Shown: piece after piece, positions 51,745-59,144 of the stretch
Position numbering within the stretch: position 1 is the first letter of the stretch
Layout: the number at the start of each line of letters is the position of its first letter
Origin: Actinoplanes siamensis
GTDB taxonomy: Bacteria > Actinomycetota > Actinomycetes > Mycobacteriales > Micromonosporaceae
DNA length: 64,000 nucleotides
Direction of reading: 5' to 3'
Assembly (NCBI RefSeq): GCF_016862395.1
Contig: NZ_BOMW01000002.1
Coordinates: 62,001 to 126,000, forward strand
Made by a program: the position numbers and the translations under genes
Notes under the pieces: generated by a model
Seen by the model: only the letters and a program-made list of their open reading frames with translations
What the model was told of the DNA's origin: nothing
The model's database searches: none

Positions 51745-52194
51745 TCAGTCCTGGCGGACCTCACGGCCGTGCACTGCCAGGGCGTAGATGACCAGCACGT
51801 CGATGGCGATCACGATGGCGCACCAGACCGGGTACGCGGGCAGGAACATCAGGTTCGCCAGCGCGCTGAGGACCGCGACGGTGATGCCGACGACGCGGGC
51901 CCAGGTCTGTCCGAGGAACACACCGATGCCGGTGAGGATCGCGAGCGCGCCGAGCACCAGGTGGGTCCAGCCCCAGACGGTGTAGTCGAACGTGAGGACC
52001 AGACCGGAGCTGGTGGTCACGTAGTAGGTGTCGCGGAGGATGGCGACCATTCCCTCGATCACCTGGAAGCCGCCGACGAGCAGCAGCATGACGCCGGCGA
52101 AGACCACCGCGCCGACCCAGGCGGTGGGCTCGGTGACCGGCGGGTAGTAAGGCTCCTGGTCCGCGTATGTGGTGCGCTGCTTGGTGTTCGACAT
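51745..52194 (-). CDS. DUF7144 membrane protein, paralogue A
   Basis: A 149-residue protein with four spans: WVGAVVFAGVMLLLVGGFQVIEGMVAI, VWGWTHLVLGALAILTGIGVFLG, WARVVGITVAVLSALANLMFLPAYPVW and VIAIDVLVIYALAVHG. It is clearly paralogous to the gene at 62501 (shared VWGW, WAR-V-I, LSALANL, LPAYP, HGRE). Function unknown; the family is common in actinomycete stress regions. Probably co-transcribed with HdeD. Confidence 0.88.
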   Translation of the reverse strand: MSNTKQRTTYADQEPYYPPVTEPTAWVGAVVFAGVMLLLVGGFQVIEGMVAILRDTYYVTTSSGLVLTFDYTVWGWTHLVLGALAILTGIGVFLGQTWARVVGITVAVLSALANLMFLPAYPVWCAIVIAIDVLVIYALAVHGREVRQD

Positions 52195-52282
52195 ATCGTT
52201 GTCTCCTTCCCTCAGTTCTGGTGGCGGCGCCGCGCCGGCGCCTCCGGTGGATCACTGGACGCCGTCGTGACGGCCAGGCCGG

Positions 52283-52510
52283 TCAGCGCCCCGGCGGCCG
52301 CTCCCCCGGAGGTGCGACCGGGCAGCGGCGGCGGGGACGGAACCCGGGCGTGCGCCGCGCGAGGTTCGATCGGGAGCGCCGCCGCGGGAGCCGGATCCGG
52401 CACCGGAACGCCGGGACGTCGGCGGTGGACGTGGGCGCGCGCCGGCTCCGCCGTTCGCGGAGCGCGACCAGCAGCACCACCAGTGCCAACAAGCACAGCA
52501 CCATGCTCAT
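52283..52510 (-). CDS. Possible small membrane protein coupled to the K+ channel
   Basis: 75 codons: MSMVLCLLALVVLLVALRERRSRR is a single membrane span followed by a positive anchor, then Arg/Pro-rich sequence. The ATG overlaps the channel stop as ATGA, which suggests coupling. The low-complexity C-terminus makes it uncertain. A stress-block palindrome lies 22 bases upstream. Confidence 0.4.
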   Translation of the reverse strand: MSMVLCLLALVVLLVALRERRSRRAPTSTADVPAFRCRIRLPRRRSRSNLARRTPGFRPRRRCPVAPPGERPPGR

Positions 52511-53211
52511 CGCATCTCCCGCTGGTCCGCGTCATCCCCGGGGGATGAGCCGGGGCCCCAATTCCGGGGGCGCCAGTTCTCGACGACCTTGGCCACCGCG
52601 GTGACCAGGAAGAGTTGGCCGGTGAGCGCCTCGAGCACGGCGATCGTCTGCGCCGGGTTGCCGGCCGGGACGAAATCGCCGTAACCGGTGGTGGTGACCG
52701 TGACGAAGCTGAAGAACAGCGTCTCGGACAGCGCCGGGTCGCCGCGCTCGCCGAACAGCGGACCGGGCTGCACCTGGGCCAGGCACTGGTAGGCGAACCC
52801 GAAGGCCATCCCGATCAGCAGGTATGCCGCCACCGCCCCGAGCAGCGTCTCCCGGTCGACCCGGTCGCGGCGGCTCAGGTCCCGGACGATCGCGACCGGC
52901 GCGAGCAGGTACAGCGCGGCGGCCGCGGAGAACGCCACCCCGCTCAGCAGCCGGCTACCGGTCAGGAGCATGACCGTGGCGGCGGCCAGGGCCAGGGTGA
53001 AGACCACCGCCCCGGCGTGCCGCAGCCCCTGGCGCGCCCGGGACACCCGCAGCGACTGCCAGACCGTGGCGGTCTGCACGGTGACCAGGACGGCGACGGT
53101 CCAGCGGCGCTCGGCGAGGACGGCCAGCAGGTAGGTGCCGACGATCAGGAACAGCACCGGGCCGTACCCGGAATCGCACCGGTGCGGCAGATCCCGCGAT
53201 GTCTCGGTCAT
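52507..53211 (-). CDS. Potassium channel, two-pore-helix type
   Basis: A 234-residue channel. Several N-terminal hydrophobic segments (about 18-130) are followed by the pore: ETLFFSFVTVTTTGYGDFVPAGNPAQTIAVLEALTGQLFLVTAVAKVV, with selectivity filter TTTGYGD. No RCK domain follows, so gating must come from elsewhere. ATG at 53211. Likely sets membrane potential or K+ balance under stress. Confidence 0.92.
   Translation of the reverse strand: MTETSRDLPHRCDSGYGPVLFLIVGTYLLAVLAERRWTVAVLVTVQTATVWQSLRVSRARQGLRHAGAVVFTLALAAATVMLLTGSRLLSGVAFSAAAALYLLAPVAIVRDLSRRDRVDRETLLGAVAAYLLIGMAFGFAYQCLAQVQPGPLFGERGDPALSETLFFSFVTVTTTGYGDFVPAGNPAQTIAVLEALTGQLFLVTAVAKVVENWRPRNWGPGSSPGDDADQREMR
52532..52548. promoter_or_regulatory. 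Stress-block palindrome, copy 2
   Basis: TCATCC-CCGGG-GGATGA, exact match, inside the last codons of the K+ channel gene and 21 bases upstream of the small frame starting at 52510. Confidence 0.5.
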
Positions 53212-53227
53212 CCGGTCCCCGGCCGTT

Positions 53228-54649
53228 TCAGCTCACCCGCCGTCCGGCCACCGCGGACGTGCGGGCGTCCGGCCCGCTCTCCGGGAGCGGGGCGGGCGTG
53301 CGGGGCAGGAACCAGGCCGCCACCAGACCGATGATCCCGGCCAGGACGACCGAGAGCATCGCGACGGTGTACCCGGTGCCCGGCCGCGAGCCGAGGTGGG
53401 CCACCAGGATCGTCCCGGCGACCGCGCCGCCCAGCGCCGAGCCGAGGTTGGAGACGCTGCGGGACAGCCCGGAGATCTCGCCTTGCAGGTCCTCGCCGAA
53501 CGCCGACTGCACGACGTTCACCGACGGGGTGAGCATGCCGCCCAGCCCGAAGCCGAGCACGAACAGGCCGGGGGCGAACGCCCACACCGCGTCGGACACG
53601 CGGACCAGGGTCAGCAGCAGCACGACCCCCACCACCGTGATCACGAAGCCGACCAGGATCAGCGTGCGCTGGGCGCGCCGCCTCGCGAAGCGTCCCGCGG
53701 CGAGCGACGAGATCAGCAGCCCGGCCGTGGTCGCGGTGAACACCAGGCCTGTCTCGATGGCGTTGTAACCCCGCTCCACCTGCAGGTACGCCGACACCAC
53801 GAACGACGTGCCCATCAGCATCAGCCATTGGGCGCACTGGGTGATCAGGCCGATGTTCGAGGTCCGGTTGCGGAACAGGGCGGTGGACAGCAACGCCTGC
53901 CGCCCGGCCCGCTCCCTGGCCCGCACCGAGGCGAAGAACCAGGCCAGCACGCCGGCCCCGGCCACCAGCAGGCCGAGCATGAGCCACACGTTGTCGTCCG
54001 CGGCCAGGATGCCGGAGACGAGCAGGACCAGGCCGAGGGCGGACAGCACGGCGCCGGCGGTGTCCATCTTCTGGCTGGGGTCCGGCGGCAGCGGGTCGTA
54101 CACCCACAGGCGGCTCAGGACCGCGATCAGCAGCACCACAGCGGCCTGGAACCCGAAGGCGGCCCGCCAGCTGACCGCGGTGGTGATGAGCCCGCCGATC
54201 AGCGGCCCGGCCGCGGCGCCGATCCCGCCCAGCGCGCTGATCGCCCCGAACGCCTTGGCCCGTGAGGTGGTGCTCGTGAACAGCAGCGTGGTGAGGATGT
54301 AGACGGGCGGGATCAGCATCGCCGTGCCGACCCCCTCCAGCAGGGAGTTGCCCAGGATCAGCACGCCCAGGCCGGGGGCGGCCGCGCTGAGCAGCGCGCC
54401 GGCCGCGTAGACCAGCAGGCCCACGGTCAGGCAGCGCTTGCGGCCGATCCGGTCGGTCAGCCGGCCGCCGGGGATCATGAGCGCGGCCATCACCAGCAGG
54501 AAGATGGTGATCGCCAGCTGCACGCCGGCCACCGTGGTGTCCAGGTCCGCGCTGATGTCGTTGATCATCACGTTCATGTTCGAGCCGGCGAAGCTGCAGA
54601 TGAACTGGGCCAGCGCGAACGGGATCAGGGCTCGCTTGAGATCGGTCAC
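53228..54649 (-). CDS. MFS transporter, DHA2-type drug:H+ antiporter
   Basis: A 473-residue permease with about 14 spans: SNMNVMINDISADLDTTVAGVQLAITIFLLVMAALMIPGGRLTDRIGRKR is the DHA2 motif A region; GAISALGGIGAAAGPLIGGLI is motif C of antiporters. Probably exports a hydrophobic compound. The GTG at 54649 follows AGGAGCGG; the frame extends upstream without membrane segments. Divergent from the gene at 54811, with palindrome copy 3 between them. Confidence 0.9.
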   Translation of the reverse strand: MTDLKRALIPFALAQFICSFAGSNMNVMINDISADLDTTVAGVQLAITIFLLVMAALMIPGGRLTDRIGRKRCLTVGLLVYAAGALLSAAAPGLGVLILGNSLLEGVGTAMLIPPVYILTTLLFTSTTSRAKAFGAISALGGIGAAAGPLIGGLITTAVSWRAAFGFQAAVVLLIAVLSRLWVYDPLPPDPSQKMDTAGAVLSALGLVLLVSGILAADDNVWLMLGLLVAGAGVLAWFFASVRARERAGRQALLSTALFRNRTSNIGLITQCAQWLMLMGTSFVVSAYLQVERGYNAIETGLVFTATTAGLLISSLAAGRFARRRAQRTLILVGFVITVVGVVLLLTLVRVSDAVWAFAPGLFVLGFGLGGMLTPSVNVVQSAFGEDLQGEISGLSRSVSNLGSALGGAVAGTILVAHLGSRPGTGYTVAMLSVVLAGIIGLVAAWFLPRTPAPLPESGPDARTSAVAGRRVS

Positions 54650-54759
54650 GGCCGCTCCTGGAACCGGCCGCGGACCCGGCCCGGGGCGCGGCACAGCGGA
54701 GGGTGTGCGCGTCGCGTCAACATGCTCTACAGATTCGGTGGCGGGCGCCCGGCGCCGGA

Positions 54760-54776
54760 TCATCCCGGCAGGATGA
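54760..54776. promoter_or_regulatory. Stress-block palindrome, copy 3
   Basis: TCATCC-CGGCA-GGATGA, exact match, 34 bases upstream of the ATG at 54811 and about 110 from the MFS start. Confidence 0.65.
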
Positions 54777-54801
54777 GGGTCCGGGCGGGACCTTCGGCGA
54801 C

Positions 54802-54825
54802 CCTCGTACCATGCCAGGTACGAGG
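54802..54825. repeat. Perfect hairpin with the start codon in its loop
   Basis: CCTCGTACC (54802-54810), loop ATGCCA, GGTACGAGG (54817-54825). The ATG of the membrane gene at 54811 opens the loop. Confidence 0.75.
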
Positions 54826-55302
54826 ATCCGCCTGACCCACGAGACCGAGGAGGCCACCGCCGCCGGGATCTACGGGGTCATCGTGGGCGCCGCGGTTCTG
54901 GTCACCGCGCACGTGCTGACGGCCTGGCGGGACGTCGTCGCGGTGCTGGTGGCCCTGATGGTCTACTGGGCCGCGGAACGGTACGCCCGGATCGTGGCCG
55001 AGCGCATCCACGAGGGCCACCGCCCGACCTGGCACACCGTGCGCGAACAGCTGACCAGCGGCTGGGAGCTGGTGACCGCGTCGGTACTGCCGCTGCTCGC
55101 GCTGATCGCGGCGCGCACGGCCGGCGCCCCGCTGCTCACCGCGGAGATCGTCTCGCTGCTGTGCAGCACGCTGCTGCTCTGCGTGGCCGGCTGGCGGATC
55201 GGCGCGGACGGCCGGCTGACCCAGCCCGAGCGGGTGGTCTCCACGCTGGTGGCCGGCACGTTCGGGGCGGTGCTCATCGTGCTCAAGACGCTGCTGCACT
55301 GA
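54811..55302 (+). CDS. Small membrane protein of the stress block
   Basis: A 163-residue protein: HETEEATAAGIYGVIVGAAVLVTAHVLTA and VVAVLVALMVYWAAERYARIVAERI form two spans, followed by two more hairpin-like hydrophobic segments (LVTASVLPLLALIAARTAGAPL, VSTLVAGTFGAVLIVLKTLLH). Family not named; similar proteins recur in actinomycete stress regions. The ATG lies in the loop of a perfect 9-bp hairpin. Confidence 0.8.
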   Translation: MPGTRIRLTHETEEATAAGIYGVIVGAAVLVTAHVLTAWRDVVAVLVALMVYWAAERYARIVAERIHEGHRPTWHTVREQLTSGWELVTASVLPLLALIAARTAGAPLLTAEIVSLLCSTLLLCVAGWRIGADGRLTQPERVVSTLVAGTFGAVLIVLKTLLH

Positions 55303-55334
55303 CAACGCGGGGCGGTCCCGCCGCCACCCCGCTC

Positions 55335-55351
55335 TCATCCCCCACGGATGA
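55335..55351. promoter_or_regulatory. Stress-block palindrome, copy 4
   Basis: TCATCC-CCCAC-GGATGA, arms extended to 7 bp (CTCATCC/GGATGAG), 50 bases upstream of the YihY start. Confidence 0.65.
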
Positions 55352-55401
55352 GGTCGGCGGACCGCGGACAGCGCGGCCCGCACGCCCCGGAGGTGAGCGC
55401 C

Positions 55402-56232
55402 GTGCCGGAACCCGCCGGGTTGCGGGCCCGGATTCCGCGCCGGCTGCGGCCGCGGGCCGCGCTGATCCTCGGCAGCAACGCCGGGCGGCTGGTGCTCGCC
55501 GGCCTCGGTGAGCTGGTCCGGGTCCAGATCTTCGACCGGGCGATGACGCTGGCCGCTCAGGCGTTCACCTCGATCTTCCCGTTGCTGATCTCGCTGGCTG
55601 CGCTGCTGGAGCCGGCCTGGCGGGAACGGTTGGCGAGTCTGCTGCGGCTGCGCGGACCCAGCGAGGATCTACTCCAGGATGCGTTGAGCGGCAGTCCCAG
55701 CAACGCGTTCGGGCTCGCCGGCATGCTGATCGTGATCCTGTCGGCGACCGGGCTGAGCCGGGCGCTGGTGCGGGCCTACCGGGTGGTGTGGACGGTCGAG
55801 CACAAGCCGGCCGGGGCGGCGGCGACCGGGCGGCAGATCGGCACCGTGCTGGCGCTGGTGGTCTTCTCGCTCGGCGCCCGCCTGCTGGGGTGGGTGGCCT
55901 CGCTGCTGCCGGCGCCACATGTCTTCGGGGTACTGGTGTCACTGCTCGCGGATGTCACGCTGGCGATCCTGCTGCCCTGGCTGCTGCTGGGCGCCGGGGC
56001 GCCGCGCGGTCCGCTGCTGACCGGGGGACTGGCGTTCGGCCTGATGATGATCGGGGTGCGCGCCGCCGGAGCGGTGTGGCTGCCCCGGGCGCTGCAGTCC
56101 AGCACCGACCGGTACGGCACGATAGGTCTGGCGTTCACCTACATCGGCTGGCTCTACGTCCTGTCGTTCTGTCTGCTGCTGTCCGCGGTGATCGGCGGGA
56201 TGCTCGCCGGAGGCCCGGCCGCCCGGCGATGA
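55402..56232 (+). CDS. YihY-family membrane protein
   Basis: A 276-residue membrane protein of the YihY/UPF0761 (once called RNase BN) type: RAMTLAAQAFTSIFPLLISLAALL, IVILSATGLSRALVRAYRVVWTVEH, and YGTIGLAFTYIGWLYVLSFCLLLSAVIGG. About six spans. Role in envelope function unknown. GTG at 55402 chosen for GGAGG eight bases upstream. Confidence 0.88.
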   Translation: MPEPAGLRARIPRRLRPRAALILGSNAGRLVLAGLGELVRVQIFDRAMTLAAQAFTSIFPLLISLAALLEPAWRERLASLLRLRGPSEDLLQDALSGSPSNAFGLAGMLIVILSATGLSRALVRAYRVVWTVEHKPAGAAATGRQIGTVLALVVFSLGARLLGWVASLLPAPHVFGVLVSLLADVTLAILLPWLLLGAGAPRGPLLTGGLAFGLMMIGVRAAGAVWLPRALQSSTDRYGTIGLAFTYIGWLYVLSFCLLLSAVIGGMLAGGPAARR

Positions 56233-56249
56233 CGTGGCAGGCGAGACGG

Positions 56250-58865
56250 TCAGATCAGGTTCAGCGACCGCGCGCGGCGTACCGCCTCGTTGCGCCGGGC
56301 CGCGGAGAGTTTCCGCAGGATGCTGCGCACGTGGGTCTTGACCGTGTTGACCGAGACGTACATCGAGGCGGCGATCTCCTCGGTCGGCAGCATCTCGGCC
56401 ATCCCGCGCAGCACGTCCAGCTCGCGCCGGCTCAGCGCCTCGACCACCACCGGCTCGGCGACCGACTGCGGCGTGCTGGCCGGGCCGCCCAGCGCCGCCA
56501 GTTGTTCGTCGTCGCGCAGCACCCGCCGCAGCGTGCCCCACACCTGGTGCACCGGCCGCCGGAGGTTCTCCGGCCCCGCCACCCGCAGCGCCCGCCGCAG
56601 CGCCTCCCGCGCGCCGGCCGGGTCGTCCGCGCTGGCCGCGAGCATCGCCAGCAGCAGCCACGCGTCCAGTGCCACCGGCGCCGCCGCCCCGGCCGCGTCG
56701 GCGACCATCCGGGCCAGATCATGCGCCCGCTCCGGCTCGCCGCGGGTGAAGGCCAGCGCGGCGTCGAGCATCGTCACGTCCGCTGTCCACGGTTGCGGGA
56801 AGCCGGCCAGGATCTCCGCCGCGGCGTCGGCCTGCCCCGCCGCGATCAGCAGCCGGGCCCGGCCCAGCTCGATCTCGCGGCGCAGCCACCTGGGCGCCCC
56901 CGGCACCGGGACCAGGGCCTGCAACGCCGCGCGCAGCTCGCCGCGCACTTGCAGGCGGCGGGACCTGACCACCGCGTGGGCGGCGGCGGCGAGCGGGTCG
57001 GCGCCGGCCTGGACGCCGCGCAGATGCCGGTCGGCGGCCTCGATGTCGAAGCGTTCCAGGGCCACCCAGGCGAGCGCCACCTCCGCGGCCACCACCCGGC
57101 GCCCCGGCTCCGGGCCGCACTGCCCGGCCAGATCGAGGGCCTGCCGGGCGGCGCTCTCCGCCCGCCCCAGCCGCCCCCGGTACGCCTCCAGCACCGCCAC
57201 CGTCCGCAGGCAGTCCACCTTGAGCCGGTCGTACCCGGCCGGGGTCACCGCCGCCGCCTCGGCGAGCGCCTCCACCGCCTGGTCCACCTCGCCGCACGCG
57301 CTGCGCGCCGCCCCCTCGGCGGCCAGCAGCAGCGCCCGCAGCTCCGGGTGCCGGCCGACCCGGCGGGCCGGGGCCACCGCGAGGAACGCGGCAGCGGCCG
57401 GCGCCAGCTCGTCCACCTGTTCCGGCTCCGGGCCGTCGGCCAGCAGCAGCAGCCGCATCAGGAAGCAGGTCAGAGTCAGCCCCTCCCCGCAGTCGCTGCC
57501 GTGGATGGCGAGCAGGTTGGCGGCCAGCGCCAGCTGCTCGCGGGCCTCGTCGAGCCGGCCGTCGCCGTACGCCAGGGCGGCCCGCACCATCACCACCTCG
57601 GCCAGATCCACATGTTCGGGCAGCCCGGACAGCAGCGCCCCGAGCCGCCCGGAGCCGCCCTCCAGGATGAGCCGGCCGACCGCGAAGTCCTCGATCACCA
57701 TGGTCGCGGCGGTCCCCCAGTCGTCGGCGACGACCGCGTGCGCCACCGCGTCGGTCACCCGGCCGTTTGCCGACAGCCAGCGCGCGGCCCGCCGGTGCAG
57801 GACGGCCACCCGCGTCGGCTCGGTCCAGGCCAGCTGGGCACGCAGCAGCTCGCCGAAGAGCCGGTGGTACCGGTACAGCTCGGCGCCGTCGCCGGCCGGC
57901 CGCAGGAACACGTTCTCCCGGGCCAGCGTGGCGAGCAGGCGGGACGCGTCGGGCCGGGCGGTGACCGCGGCCGCCAGGTCCGCGGAGAACGTGTCGAGCA
58001 CGCTGGTCTCCAGCAGGAAGCGGCGGATCGAGGGCGGCTGGGTGCGCAGCACCTCACCGATGAAGTACTCGGCGATCGAGGACTCGTCGCCGGAGAAGGC
58101 GTCCACCGCTCTGCCCGGGTCCGGGCTGCCCTGCATCGTGCAGGCGCAGAGCCGGATCCCGGCCGCCCAGCCCTCGGTGTGCTCCAGCAGCGCCGCCAGG
58201 TCCGGCTCGGCCAGCGGCACGTCGTGCAACTCCATCAGGCGCGCCGTCTCCTCCGCGGTGAACGCCAGGTCCGCGGGGCGCACCTCGCGCAGCTGCCCGG
58301 CCAGCCGGTAGCGGTACAGCGGCAACGGCGGATCACACCGGCCGGCGAGCACCACCCGCAGCCCGGGGGCGTGGCCGAGCAGGAATTCCAGGCCCGCTGC
58401 CCAGTCCCGGCCGGGCAGCTGGGCCGCGCCGTCCAGGACCAGCACGACGGGCGTGGGCCACTCGCCGATCACAGCGGCGAGCCGGATCAGGACCGCCCGG
58501 CTCCCGGCCGCGCCCGGCGACGCCGGCTCGGGGGCCGGCAGACCGGCCCGGCGCAGTCCGGCCAGCACGTACGACCAGAAGGCGGCCTCCGGCTCGTCCC
58601 CGCTCTCACAGGTGATCCACGCGATCGGCCAGTCCACCGCGCGCGAACGGGCCCACGACGCCAGCAGTTGCGTCTTGCCGCTGCCAGCCGGCCCGGTCAC
58701 CACCGTGACCGGGCCGCGGACCCCCTCGCTCACCTGGGCGAGCAGGGCCGGCCGCTCGACCATGAACGGCGGCGCGGCCGGCACCAGGAACTTCGACGGG
58801 AGCAGCACACACTCCTCGTCGCAGGTGAACTCGCCGGGTGAGTCCGCGACCAGTTCCAGGGACAC
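56250..58865 (-). CDS. Large ATP-binding LuxR (MalT/LAL-type) regulator
   Basis: An 871-residue regulator. STAND-type NTPase at about 25-330 with Walker A GPAGSGKT (58-65), VVLVLDGAAQL and FTAEETARLM; a long TPR-like region (about 400-790); and a C-terminal LuxR helix-turn-helix (about 805-865, EALSRRELDVLRGMAEMLPTEEIAASMYVSVNTVKTHVRSILRKL). MalT-type activators bind ATP and an inducer, then oligomerise on repeated DNA sites. The GTG at 58865 has GGAGG eight bases upstream. It sits at the centre of the stress block and is a candidate for binding its palindromes. Confidence 0.9.
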   Translation of the reverse strand: MSLELVADSPGEFTCDEECVLLPSKFLVPAAPPFMVERPALLAQVSEGVRGPVTVVTGPAGSGKTQLLASWARSRAVDWPIAWITCESGDEPEAAFWSYVLAGLRRAGLPAPEPASPGAAGSRAVLIRLAAVIGEWPTPVVLVLDGAAQLPGRDWAAGLEFLLGHAPGLRVVLAGRCDPPLPLYRYRLAGQLREVRPADLAFTAEETARLMELHDVPLAEPDLAALLEHTEGWAAGIRLCACTMQGSPDPGRAVDAFSGDESSIAEYFIGEVLRTQPPSIRRFLLETSVLDTFSADLAAAVTARPDASRLLATLARENVFLRPAGDGAELYRYHRLFGELLRAQLAWTEPTRVAVLHRRAARWLSANGRVTDAVAHAVVADDWGTAATMVIEDFAVGRLILEGGSGRLGALLSGLPEHVDLAEVVMVRAALAYGDGRLDEAREQLALAANLLAIHGSDCGEGLTLTCFLMRLLLLADGPEPEQVDELAPAAAAFLAVAPARRVGRHPELRALLLAAEGAARSACGEVDQAVEALAEAAAVTPAGYDRLKVDCLRTVAVLEAYRGRLGRAESAARQALDLAGQCGPEPGRRVVAAEVALAWVALERFDIEAADRHLRGVQAGADPLAAAAHAVVRSRRLQVRGELRAALQALVPVPGAPRWLRREIELGRARLLIAAGQADAAAEILAGFPQPWTADVTMLDAALAFTRGEPERAHDLARMVADAAGAAAPVALDAWLLLAMLAASADDPAGAREALRRALRVAGPENLRRPVHQVWGTLRRVLRDDEQLAALGGPASTPQSVAEPVVVEALSRRELDVLRGMAEMLPTEEIAASMYVSVNTVKTHVRSILRKLSAARRNEAVRRARSLNLI

Positions 58866-59144
58866 GTCGTCCACCTCCGAGAGCCGACCCGGGCCGCTCT
58901 CCTCAATCGGACAGCACAGGAGCGCACGTCCTGTCCCGGCCACTCCCGCCAGGCGAGCCAACGTCCCGCGGAGCTCGTCACCGGATCGCTGGAACACCCG
59001 TCCCGGCCGGGAACCGAGCCCGGGGACCGGCGTCCCGGACCCACGCCGGCACGTCCGCCGCCGAGCTTCCAGCATACGCCACCACATGCCGCCAGAATCA
59101 CGCTCCGTTCCTGGTCAGACGCTTACGAGCGGCCGGCGGGCCGG

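Noticed and set aside
56250..59087. A longer start (59087) for the LuxR/MalT-type regulator
   Set aside because: The extra 74 residues lack family similarity, and the GTG at 58865 has a GGAGG eight bases upstream.
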